Positions 1 to 12,700 of a stretch of 64,000 bases of DNA are shown here, piece by piece. This DNA comes from Enchytraeus crypticus (taxonomy: Eukaryota > Annelida > Clitellata > Enchytraeida > Enchytraeidae), in assembly GCA_905160935.1 (NCBI GenBank), contig CAJHZI010000647.1, positions 622,001 through 686,000 of the forward strand. Reading direction: 5' to 3'. Under the pieces are notes generated by a model. That model had not been told where the DNA came from and did not search any database. It worked only from the letters and a program-made list of their open reading frames with translations. How positions within the stretch are numbered: position 1 is the stretch's first letter; each line of letters opens with the position of its first letter. A program made the position numbers and the translations under genes.

Positions 1-168
1 CAATGTGGTCGATCTCACACATTTGAGTTAACTGTGACTTTAGCTGTCAACCGGTTTCTTGCACCTTTTAATGAGCGTTTTGATTTTACTCATCCGCTTG
101 GCTTTGTCTTCTGATAGCTCTACGTGTATATTATCATGTCTGACAGGTGGGACACTAATAGTCTTGAT

Positions 169-1104
<936 letters not shown>

Positions 1105-1172
1105 AAAACAATGTTAATGTCAGTTTCATCTCTCGAAAGCGATATCAGTGCCAGAAGAGCCTAGGAATTGAA

Positions 1173-2424
1173 TAGAGATGGGAACCGAACCCTAAAATCT
1201 AGAATTTTGACCGAACTCGAACCCAGACTCTGCCGAACCCGAACCGAACCCAGACTTCGTCCAAACCGAATTGAACCAAACTCTTGGAGTTCCTCTCTAC
1301 TTCACCAGCCTGACATTAAATAAAGATAGTAAGAACAATACAAATATATATATATATATATATATATTTGTTTTTGCATTTAGGCCTACATTGCCTTACA
1401 GTATCTAACAGCATATCTTCAGGTAAGGCTGATTCCGACACAAATTTTAAAATGGTAGCGGTACAAAATAATGGTAGCGGAAAGCGAGACGGGCCTACAG
1501 AAGATAGTGGATAGTCTGAATGATACGGCATTGAAATATGGAATGAAGATTAACATCAAAGAGACACAAGTGATGAGAGTATCCCATAAAAATCTGAAAA
1601 TGCTTGACTCAATCTTGGTGGATTTGTTCTTGTTAAATTCAAATTATGTTTTTTTCTAATATTAGTGTGCTACCTTAATATTTTTGCAGCCAGATTTACA
1701 AATAATTATATATGACATTCTATATGTGTTTAGGATATCTGGAGTAAATAATTTTGCACCATAGCAATGAAGCTTATAAAGCTTATTACTGGTCAGTTGA
1801 TAGCAAACGGTGTATATTATGATCATTTTTCTATGGAAGTACACGTGTTTACTAAATCATCTTTATTTGACATTTTTATGTAACTAAATTGCACTTTGTC
1901 TCTGAAATATTGGATCAAATTTTAGCCAAGACATTCCCACTTAATTATAAACGTATCAAATATATAGGCCTATAGTGACAATAAAAATTTAAAAATTGAT
2001 GAAGCATTCTATTTACTCGTTATAATCAAGGAAAATATTTCAGATACAATAATAAAGCTAATTATCTGTATTATGAACATTTGTTGGTCAACTAGCAATA
2101 TTTTAAGAAATGTACAGGAATAAATACCACTTTTCTCCATTTTTCATTGTCATATTTTTACCCAGGTGAAAAAATGTAGCAGCTATTATGACTTAATTAA
2201 TTTTAAGCATATTTACCATAAGCCATTGTAAACATGTTTGTCATAACCTTGATTATTATAAGTAAAGTTAAACAATTGCAACATTATCCAAACCAAACCA
2301 TTTCGAACACAAATCGAACTCTTGCGAGTTGGAAAGTAACCCGAACCGAACCCGAACAGAACCGAACTTTCATTTTCAACGAACCGAACCCGAACTCTGG
2401 AATTTCATAAAATTCCCATCTCTA
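1173..2424. mobile_element. Non-autonomous hAT-type DNA transposon (1.25 kb)
   Basis: The ends are inverted repeats, TAGAGATGGGAA at the left and TTCCCATCTCTA at the right. They are flanked by the same 8 bp, GAATTGAA, at 1165-1172 and 2425-2432. An 8-bp duplication and TAGAG-type ends are typical of hAT elements. Both subterminal regions are packed with CCGAAC/CCCGAAC motifs, as expected of transposase-binding subterminal repeats. No transposase frame is present. The element contains an AT microsatellite and a short reverse-transcriptase scrap. Confidence 0.85.
1474..1606 (+). pseudogene. LINE reverse transcriptase fragment
   Basis: About 45 codons read AESETGLQKIVDSLND, then KYGMKINIKETQVM. 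This resembles the stretch just after the YADD box of LINE reverse transcriptases, where the pattern is AES..L Q......G..IN..KT.VM. No start or flanking RT motifs are present. It lies inside the hAT element at 1173-2424, so it was carried by or inserted into that element. Confidence 0.6.
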
Positions 2425-2505
2425 GAATTGAACCAATGCATAGGCTACTGTTCTGCGGTAGGATATCTTAACTGACTTCGCCACTGGCTTGAGGCGATGT
2501 CGATA

Positions 2506-3061
2506 TACAATTTGCTGTAAACAATGCCTTGTTACAAGCTATACTACATTGACAAACCATTTGCTCCAAAATCTGACTTAAAAGCCGAGAATTAAAATAT
2601 TACTTAAATGGCAGACTTACGATTGAGTAATTTTGTAACGTTAATTATAATCCGTCGATACAACCATATATCATTATTTTCCATTTTATCTTAACAATCC
2701 ATCAGGTCCCCCATCAAATAGCAGGTTCAAGGCACAATTTCAATCAAGCAATCTATTCTCTCGATCACTGGTGTAGGGAGCTTGTCGTCGCACAACACGA
2801 TAAATTAGTAACATTATAATATAATTCAGATGCAAAAAATTAGAGATAGGCAATTAATTAGCACTTAACAAGATTATTTGTATTTCATACTAAATATTTT
2901 ATCTAACAAATCTTTAACTACACTAATTAAGGCTCAGCTAGTCCGAGTGCGCTAAATCCAGCCCCAATAATTTTAACTACTTAATTAATCGACAATTAAT
3001 CTTAACTACAATGACAACCCTTATAATGACTGTAATCAAGTTAAGTTTGTGTAAACAATGA
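2506..3061. other. Intergenic stretch, no gene seen
   Basis: AT-rich non-coding sequence; nothing recognisable was seen. Confidence 0.5.
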
Positions 3062-3292
3062 ATGTCTAAATAAGCGTATGGGTAACGTCATGAAGTTTTA
3101 AATGACAAATCCTGAGGTGAACTGAAACCTTGTGGGTTCGAATCCCGGCCGCGCTGATTTGAGAGTAAAATCTCGGACATTCACTGAACTGGTTACACGG
3201 AAAATGGTATAAATTGCCTAACGGATTAAACATGTGGTTTTAAAAAGTGATAGATATCAACTTAGTTGATTATTCATTATAATGCGTGTTTA
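3062..3292 (+). repeat. tRNA-derived SINE (family 1)
   Basis: The head carries an A-box-like AGCGTATGGGTAACG and a strong B box, GGTTCGAATCC. The unique body contains TCTCGGACATTCACTG and the tail contains GTGATAGATATCAAC before AATGCGTGTTTAC. Close relatives lie at 18755-18995, 34038-34215 and 34428-34668, and degraded ones at 3635-3785 and 35935-36150. Pol III promoter boxes plus dispersed copies indicate a SINE. Confidence 0.8.
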
Positions 3293-3634
3293 CTTTTTTC
3301 TTTTAAGTTCAGTAAATATTTCAAAATTAAAAGTCACTTTTTAGCAGAGCTATTTTTGCAAAGTTTACTTCCGTGATGGCTCTGTAAACAAATAAAATAT
3401 TAACTTTGTAAAACATTCAAAACAATGTAAAGTATTATTTTGTTATTTTGCTTTAATTTTATTCCTGTGTTGTGTCCAGAACACTGAAGAATAGACCAAT
3501 GGTAAATTACGCGTGTTGTAAGGACTACTAAGCAAGAACTGAGGAAAGCAAAAAGAACCTCCTCAGATAGTCTTAATATTTAGTTAGCTTGCTGCATGTG
3601 AGTTAACGCTAACATCATGAAATTTTCACTCCTG

Positions 3635-3785
3635 TTTCTGATGTCCTGGGATCGTTAGAACTAAACAGAGAATAAAATATCTGACATCCACAAGACTGGT
3701 AAAATGGATAAACGACTAACCAGGGGACATTAAATGAGATAGATATCGTAGCGGATCATTTCGCTATATAATGTGCGTCTAAATA
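3635..3785 (+). repeat. Degraded SINE (family 1) copy
   Basis: It keeps the body and tail order of family 1 (AAAATATCTGACATCCAC, then GATAGATATCG, then TAATGTGCGT), but the promoter boxes are poorly conserved. Confidence 0.45.
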
Positions 3786-3802
3786 AGGGAGAAAAGTCTA
3801 CT

Positions 3803-3960
3803 AAAAGAGGTATACGGTAGAATTCAAGGCAGAATAAATAAACGCAGAGGCAGTCCGAGACTAGGAATTTTTGATGATTTAAAGATCCACTCATATGTGG
3901 GCATGAAGAGGAAAGTGGAAGACAGAGAAGAGTGGTGTTTTATACCATGGACCTGTCAGT
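3803..3960 (+). pseudogene. LINE ORF2 C-terminal fragment
   Basis: One frame reads GRINKRRGSPRLGIFDDLK followed by MKRKVEDREEW. This matches the C-terminal pattern of some LINE ORF2 proteins, in which an R-G-R-P-R...W.D....G segment precedes a final DR..W. It is too short to classify by clade. Confidence 0.5.
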
Positions 3961-4140
3961 AGTCAGTGCACTAAGAGGGAGAGAGAGAGAGAATGTGTAT
4001 CTAACTTTTTACCTCTTGACTCTGAAGCCACATTATTCCTAAGCTGCCGGGTTGCATTAAAGTATGAATGTAAGTATTAACAGTGTGATCGCCGAAGTTC
4101 ACTTTATTGAGCTTGAAAGCGGGGCATGAGTAATAATAAT

Positions 4141-6479
4141 ATATAGGGTCATTCCATGTCAACTGGTCCAAATTTAGAAAATCTTCCCAGGTGACCCTCT
4201 CAGATTTAAACGATATTTTAACAGTGTAAAGTAAAATATGTCTCTAGGCTAGATTTAAAATTTAAAATCAATCAGTTGACCGGTTGGGGAGTTATGGCGG
4301 TCATTTCGACCCCACTGTAGATCCATTTTGTCGCAAAAAATGAAACGCGTGTTATTTTTTCTGTACTTTGAACAGCTATAATTTGGCTATTTATGGTCCT
4401 ATCCATTTGAAACTTCCCAACAATACTAAATTTGATGCGTAGATTCAGAAAAAGCACTCAGAATTCAAGTGGCATGTATATCTTGGCTGCCAGAGCAGCT
4501 CAAACTTGATGTTTTGCAAAAGTAGAAATTTTTGAAAAGGCAACTTTGAGTCCTGATAATTCTCAAAATTGACCAACCACATTATTGCAAACCATTTAGT
4601 TTAATAATATGGACATATTTCAATAACATAAAGCACTTATTACCCTCAGAAGCAGCTTGGATTTAGAAAACCACTAGCTCAAACCTTAAAAAAATTAAAT
4701 TCAAGCATCACCCAATTTTTGGACATCTTCAAGGCCATGGTTAGGCATGTAGGCAGTTGATCACAACCTTCAAACTGCTGCTATTTACAGTTCGGTATGT
4801 TACTAACTGTAAAAATATTTATTTCTCAACTCTATCAGAACATATAGCAATAGCCATGTAAACTTACGCATCGAAGGTCGTTTTTACACAAAGCATTAAA
4901 ATGCTTAAAATTTTTCGCTACTTTAAAGCTCTACATATCGGCTGTTTATGGTCCTATCTATATGAAACTAATCCAAAATACTATAAATATTGCACAGATT
5001 CAGCATATGTACTCATAATTTTTGTGGCATGTATATCTTGGCAATTGCACCAGCTCAAACTTTATGCTTCATTAAGTTTCGATATGTTTGAAATTTACGA
5101 AAGCTAACTTTGAAACCCGTTCATTCTAAATATTTACAAAGCAGATACAAGAAATGCATTTAGTTTAATAATTTGGACATCTTAAAATAATATAAAACAC
5201 TTATGAACTCCAAAAACAGCTAGATGGCACACCATCAGTTGGCGTCAACTAATGAAATTTTCAACATATTAAAAAATTTGCGAAAAATAGGGTTAGCATA
5301 CGTGATCATACCTATACTTTAGAAACGAGGTGAGAAGCTAATCTTTTTACATGATGTTGCTAACATACTAGCCCATGCATGGCGTAAGTTTGAAGGATCT
5401 ACGCAAATGTCAACATGGGTAGTCCGGTGGATGAAGTTGGGTGAAAATCGGGTTCGGATAAATTTTCTTTCAATTTTGAGGTACTGGTATGAAAACTCTA
5501 ATCACTTTATAAAACTGCTAAGTGTCTTATTTCACACAGCTATATGCGTAGTATCAGAATATATACTTAATCTACCGATGTTGCGCACATTATGAGATTT
5601 ATAGCATCCCAAAGTCACACTTTTTGAAAATTGGACCTTCATTTTTGGTCAGGTTTGGATTGCTATAGCAACCAAGATATATGTGTGACATGAATCGAAA
5701 CTTAATGAAACATAAAGTTTGAGCTGCACCAATGCCAAGATATACAAGCCACATGAATTATGAGTACACATGCTGAATCTATGCAATGTTAATAGTATTT
5801 TGGATTAGTCTCATATAGATAGGACCATAAATAGACGAGATATGACGCATTAAAGTAGTGACAAATTATAAGCATTTTAATTTTTTGTGTAAAAACGACC
5901 TTCGATGGGTAAGTTTACATGTCTATTGCTATATGTTCTGATGGAGTTAAGAAATAAATATTTTTGCAGTACGTTAGTAACATACTGAACTGTAAATAGC
6001 AGCAGTTTGAAGGTTGTGATCAACTGCCTACATGCCTAACCATGGCCTTGAAGTTGTCCAAAAATTGGATGATGCTTGAATTTATTTAAAGTTTGAGCTA
6101 GTGGTTTTCTAAATCCAAGCTGCTTCTGAGGGTAACAAGTGCTTTATGTTATTGAGATATGTCCATATTATTAAACTAAATGGCTTGCAGTAATGTGGTT
6201 GGTCAATTTTGAGAAGTTTCATATGGATAGGACCATAAATAGCCAAATTATAGCAGTTCAAAGTACAGAAAAAAAACACTCGTTTTATTTTTTTCACCAA
6301 AATGGATCTACAGTGGGGTCGAAATGACTGCCATAACTCCCCAACTGGTCAACCGATTGAATTGAAATTTTAAATCTGGCCTAGAGACATATTTTACTTA
6401 ACACTGTTAAAATATCTTTTAAATCTGAGATGATCACCTGGGAAGCATTGGACCAGTTGACATGGAATGACCCTATATA
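4141..6479. mobile_element. Long-inverted-arm (foldback-like) element, 2.3 kb
   Basis: The left arm begins ATATAGGGTCATTCCATGTC and the right end is its complement, GACATGGAATGACCCTATAT. The two arms, about 4141-5100 and 5650-6479, can be followed base by base in inverted orientation, with a deletion of roughly 100-130 bp in the right arm. About 550 bp lie between them. Short ORFs inside are artefacts of the arms. AT-rich flanks prevent a firm target duplication call; ATAT is possible. A second, interrupted copy lies at 59515-61115. Confidence 0.8.
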
Positions 6480-6756
6480 CAACTTCTATTACACCTACAG
6501 TTCTATTTGTGTATACATTTAATTTGGTGCAATGGAAAAATCTGATAATCTTGTTCATCATTAGTTTTATATAATCTCAAATTGTTTGCATTACAAAAAT
6601 ACTCCATATGATTTTCTATGTAAAAATTGCTGAATTACTTAAACCGACGTTTAAACCGTAATAGCTATATGACTATAAAATTCTTTGAATTCTGCAGAAC
6701 TGTAACAGTTGCACTATTGTTTTGAAAATTGTTGAGAGTTAAATCCTTCGTCAGGC

Positions 6757-9700
6757 ATGGAAAAGAGGCTTGAAATGTTGTTACCGGGTGTTGATATCAC
6801 TGGCATATCGATGAGAGTAAAGGAATTTGTTTTTGAGTCGAGAGAGGGTGATATTGTCGATGTGAAGTCTTGTCCACCGTGTCACGGGATTATTTATCTG
6901 CAAACGAAATCTGTTAGTGACCTCGTCAGTTGGTTCAGAGCGTTTTCTTTGCACACCCACACAGATTATATCTCTGCCAGGTATTGCTGTTTTATATTTA
7001 AATAATTCTGCCTTGTTGTTACTTATTTGATAAAGATATTGCAAAATGATGTAATTAAAAAATTTTCAATTTATAACATTTTAAAATAAAATTATGACAA
7101 TTAAATCAAATAAATCCTAAAGTATAATTTAAATGAAGTAAATATCTTGAAATTCTAAATAATATTAATAATATTGGTTTAATGTCCATTTGCTCATGCA
7201 AGGATGATGTCAGGGACGTCCTAAAGCTAGGCTTTAGACTATAGCCTAATTCTAGTCTAACATCTGTTTCTTGTAAGAAGATATCAGTTAATAGTTATAG
7301 ACCTTTTTTAAATTCTAATCTGATGTTGGATATATCTTCTACTATCTCAGTCCTTTTTAATTTTAGGGCCAATTAGAGATACTTGTATCTTTTAACGTAT
7401 TCTCTTCTGTTTCTGATTTAATAACTAGAAATGATGCAATTTCAGTTTTGGTTCTTGGAGTACTACATTCGCATACATACTATTTTATGTGAAAATTTAA
7501 AAATATTTTTGTTATATTTTATGCATAGACAAAGTTGTAGAAATTCCGGAGAGAGGATTATCTATTCAAAGCGCTACCTCTGTCATTTATCAGGCCTCAA
7601 CAAGTCTATAAGATCTCAACGTTGTACGGGTTGTCATGCTTCGGTGCGTCTTAGACTGCGCAAGGCGCCACTGAATAGTGCAGGCAGTAAATCATGTTCT
7701 GCTGAAGGGTAAGTGGCTCATTGGGTCTTTCAGTATTTGCAGATTTGGTGTTGTTTCAACTTTCTAATCAAGATTATATTAATCAGGATTTTTTTATATC
7801 AATAATATTTATTATTAATATTTTGGAATTTTAGTTATTTTAATGTAAAAACATGAAGACTACACTAGGTGATTACTTTACACTCTCATTTACCGTTTCA
7901 TTATTTCTTCATTGAATTAATTAAAATCCTTATTAAATTCTCTTCATTACTGAAGATTGAATTCTTTTCATTGTAGTATTTGAAACAGGCTGTGAGCATA
8001 CTAAGCAAAAATTAGTTAACAACTAAATTACTGATTTGACTATTAATTTTACCTTTTAAGTCGAGACGATTGATTTTGTAGATTCTGTTCTGAGGTAGCA
8101 ATAGATTGGCATCACAATCACCCGATACAGAATAGCACTCAACTTGGACATCTGCGTACAAGTGCAGAGGTACAGGTGCAGGTTGTCAAACTGTTCAACG
8201 ATGGATTGTCGGTCGCTGCAGTGAAGCAATTGTTGGATGATCGTGTAGTGGGAAACAAATCGTTAAAAGAGGGAGCTTTCTTTAATCGACGAGATAATCC
8301 AAGCTATCGACAACTACAGCATATGTATAGTAAATGGAAGAATGAGCAAATAGTCAACGATAAGGGGGCAATGTCTAGTGAATCAGGAGGGAACGAGAAT
8401 GAAACTCTGAAATCCTTAGGTAAGTTTCTAAGCAAGTTGGCATTTGTTTAAATGTTGTATTCAGATGGTAAATGGTAATTAAATGTTATTTTTCAAGGAA
8501 TACTGTGCAGTAGGGTGCCACTCAGTGTAATGGCAAAAAAAAGAATTCAATTTTTCCCAAGTGTCACCCCCTAATTTTGTTCCTTTTGTGATACGTAGTA
8601 ACTGCGCCAAGTTTCATTCAAATATAATAATAATTACTGGTAGCTCAACGGCCTCAAATATTTTCATGAAAATGCCGATCTCGAAAACTGTGACTTTAAT
8701 AAAAATTTGTTAGGGGTGCCAAACTTGCCAAACGGCACTGGACAGGCACAGGCAACTGCAGTTTTCAATCTCCTTCAGGAATGGAATCTCGCTGATCACA
8801 TAAAATTTATGTGCTTTGACACTACAGCTAGCAACACAGGAGTTCACGCAGGGGCCTGCGTACTTCTTGAAGAAAAACTGGGTAGGGATGTGATTGGCTT
8901 GCGTGTAGGCATCACATCATGGAACTAATTGTTGCTAAGGTATTTGATACACTAATGGGACCATCCAGTGGGCCAAATATCAAGTTGTTTCAGAGATTTG
9001 GTGAATGTTGGGATTCAATTGACAGATCCAGCTATAACAGTGGACTTGAGGCGGATTTCATTGCATTGACTCTCAGCTCAGTTCGAGATGATAGCATTAG
9101 GTTTATTTGACAACAACTTACTGAGTTTCAACCCAGAGATGATTACCGTGAACTTCTGCAGCTATTGCTTTTATTTCTAGGAGCAGAATGTTGCACCAAC
9201 ATACACATTCAAGCTCCCGGAGCTTACCACAGAGCGCGATGGATGGCGAAGCTGATTTACAGTCTCAAGATTTTCCGTTTTTGCAATCAGTTCCAACTGA
9301 CTGACCGTGAACTGTCTTCTCTCGGCCACTTCAATACTTTTATAATGAAAGTTTATCTGAATGTGTGGTTCAAATGCCCATGTGCCTCATCTGCAGCGCA
9401 GAATGATCTGGAACTATTCCGTGAGTTGGAAAGTTATAAGAAAACACATGAAGCAGCTGCCAAAGCTGCAATAAAGTCATTCTCTGGGCACTTGTGCTAC
9501 TTAAGTGAAATCCTGGTTGGTTTAGCATTCTTTGACTCTGCAGTGTCATCCGATATAAAGTCTGCCATGTTTACAGCTCTTGACAAAAAAACAACAGCCC
9601 ATCCTCGAAGAATAGCCTTCCACCCCATGTTACCTGCCAAGCAGCTGCCTGATTTGTATCGCATCAAACTAGGCAACTTTTCACTGCATTGGATATATTA

Positions 9701-12700
9701 CAAATATTTCTCACCCACAATCCGGAGACATGAATCTTCAACAAGGATTACGTTGTTGGACAACAGAAGGTAAGAAGTTTGAAAGTAGTCAACGATGCAG
9801 CCGAGTGAGGTGTGGCCTTGATTCAAGAGTTTAATGGAATCCTCACAAATCAAGAGGATCAAAAGCAATTTTTGCTCTAAATTGTAGAGAAACACCGCCA
9901 TGACTTTCCGAAGCCAAACAAGTCCTGCTATACTAAAGTTTGTGCATCTGTCGCAGCAGCAACATCCACATCGGCAAACACACAAAATATGACTTACTGT
10001 AAAGCAGGTAATATTTACACTACAGCAAATATCTTTTGTGTGAATATTGAATAATTAATACTTAGAAGATAATCTAAATTATGAAGTTAAAGGTAACAGA
10101 ATACGATAATATACAGGATAAATGTTGATAATATACAGGATAAATGTTGATAATATACGGGATAAATGTTGATAATATACAGGATAAATGTTGATAATAT
10201 ATAGGATAAATGTTGATAATATACAGGATAAATGTTGATAATATATAGGATAAATGTTGATAATATACAGGATAAATGTTGATAATATATAGGATAAATG
10301 TTGATAATATACAGGATAAATGTTGATAATATACAGGATAAATGTTGATAATATATAGGATAAATGTTGATAATATACAGGATAAATGTTGATAATATAT
10401 AGGATAAATGTTGATAATATACAGGATAAATGTTGATAATATACAGGATAAATGTTGATAATATATAGGATAAATGTTGATAATATACAGGATAAATGTT
10501 GATAATATACAGGATAAATGTTGATAATATATAGGATAAATGTTGATAATATACAGGATAAATGTTGATAATATATAGGATAAATGTTGATAATATACAG
10601 GATAAATGTTGATAATATACAGGATAAATGTTGATAATATATAGGATAAATGTTGATAATATACAGGATAAATGTTGATAATATACAGGATAAATGTTGA
10701 TAATATATAGGATAAATGTTGATAATATACAGGATAAATGTTGATAATATACAGGATAAATGTTGATAATATATAGGATAAATGTTGATAATATACAGGA
10801 TAAATGTTGATAATATACAGGATAAATGTTGATAATATATAGGATAAATGTTGATAATATATAGGATAAATGTTGATAATATACAGGATAAATGTTGATA
10901 ATATATAGGATAAATGTTGATAATATATAGGATAAATGTTGATAATATATAGGATAAATGTTGATAATTGATAATGTGATAATATGATGTTTAATATGTT
11001 GATAATATATAGGAGAAAATGTTGATATATATAGGATATAATGTGATATAATATATAGGATAAATGTGATAAATATAAGATAAATGTTGATAATATATAA
11101 ATGTTGATAAATATAGGATAATGTTATATAATGTTGAATGAAATATATAGGATAATGTTGATATATATAGGATAAATGTTGATAATATTAGATAATTTGA
11201 TAATATAGGCAATGTTGATAATATATAGGATAATGTTGATATATATAAGATAAATGTTGATAATATATATGAGAATGTTTGATAATACAGGATAACATGT
11301 TGGATAAATTGTTGATAATATAAGATTTTGATATATACTAGGATAAATGTTGATAATATCTATATAAATTTGATAAATAATGATAAATGTTGATATACAA
11401 GATATAATGTTGCTAATAATATACAAGATAAATGTTGATAATATATATGATAAATGTTGATAATATACAGGATAAATGTTGATAATATATAGGATAAATG
11501 TTGATAATATATAGGATAAATGTTGATAATATACAAGATAAATGTTGATAATATATAGGATAAATGTTGATAATATATAGGATAAATGTTGATAATATAC
11601 AAGATAAATGTTGATAATATACAAGATAAATGTTGATAATATATAGGATAAATGTTGATAATATACAGGATAAATGTTGATAATATATAGGATAAATGTT
11701 GATAATATATAGGATAAATGTTGATAATATACATAGATAAATGTTGATAATATACAGGATAAATGTTGATAATATACAAGATAAATGTTGATAATATACA
11801 AGATAAATGTTGATAATATATAGGATAAATGTTGATAATATATAGGATAAATGTTGATAATATATAGGATAAATGTTGATAATATATATGATAAATGTTG
11901 ATAATATATAGGATAAATGTTGATAATATACAAGATAAATGTTGATATAGGATAAATGTTGATAATATACAGGATAAATGTTGATAATATATAGGATAAA
12001 TGTTGATAATATACAGGATAAATGTTGATAATATATAGGATAAATGTTGATAATATATAGGATAAATGTTGATAATATATAGGATAAATGTTGATAATAT
12101 ATAGGATAAATGTTGATAATATATAAATGTTGATATAATGTTGATAATATATAGGATAAATGTATGATAAATGTTGATAATATAGGATAAATGTTGATAA
12201 TATATAGGATAAAAGTTGATAATATATAGGATAAATGTTGATAATATATAGGATAAATGTTGATAATATATAAGATAAATGTTGATAATATACAGGATAA
12301 ATGTTGATAATATACAAGATAAATGTTGATAATATACAAGATAAATGTTGATAATATATAGGATAAATGTTGATAATATACAGGATAAATGTTGATAATA
12401 TACAAGGATAAATGTTGATAATATATGATAAATGTTGATATACAAGATAAATGTTGATAATATACAAGATAAATGTTGATAATATATATGATAAATGTTG
12501 ATAATATACAAGATAAATGTTGATAATATACAGGATAAATGTTGCGTAAATTGCAAAACTTTGACGGTGTTGAGCTACCAGTAAATATTATTAGAATACA
12601 TTCAAATTTGGCAAGCTTCTCTCTTTTTATATTATGAACAAATATGAGGGGTGAGAGGACGAAAATTGCATTATTTTTTTTTGAGTGGCCCCCTACTGTG

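Larger units (their letters stand above)
1105..2505 (-). repeat. tRNA-derived SINE (family 2), split by a hAT element
   Basis: Read on the minus strand, 2505-2425 followed by 1172-1105 gives an A-box-like GTGGCGAAGTCAG and a B-box-like GGTTCAATTCC. The tail then matches other copies in the window, at 14035-14175 and 30725-30862. The two halves flank the element at 1173-2424 and share its 8-bp target duplication, so the SINE is older than that insertion. It is a repeat and not a functional tRNA gene. Confidence 0.65.
8511..12695 (+). mobile_element. hAT-type DNA transposon, 4.2 kb, inside intron 3
   Basis: The ends are TAGGGTGCCACTCA at the left and TGAGTGGCCCCCTA at the right. They are flanked by the identical 8-mer CTGTGCAG (8503-8510 and 12696-12703), which fits the nTnnnnAn preference of hAT target duplications. 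Similarity between the ends extends about 180 bp inward; TACTGGTAGCTCAAC occurs in both arms, inverted. Inside are a broken transposase (8712-9770) and a 22-bp minisatellite (10105-12544). The insertion lies about 90 bp beyond the exon-3 donor and leaves the splice site intact. The first half of the transposase is missing. Confidence 0.85.

Noticed and set aside
3130-3152. Possible tRNA gene (GGTTCGAATCC B box), also at 34100-34125 and 34500-34515
   Set aside because: The sequence does not fold into a tRNA cloverleaf with an acceptor stem, and it recurs with a long shared non-tRNA body, so it is a SINE.
4272-6300. Short reading frames within the long-arm element
   Set aside because: Their counterparts in the opposite arm are not preserved as coding and no domain is visible.
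10105-12544. CRISPR-like repeat array
   Set aside because: The repeats are head-to-tail without unique spacers, and the genome is eukaryotic.
10991-12556. Three overlapping minus-strand reading frames of 330-447 codons
   Set aside because: They are translations of the 22-bp minisatellite in three frames, with a 22-residue cycle; there is no independent coding signal.
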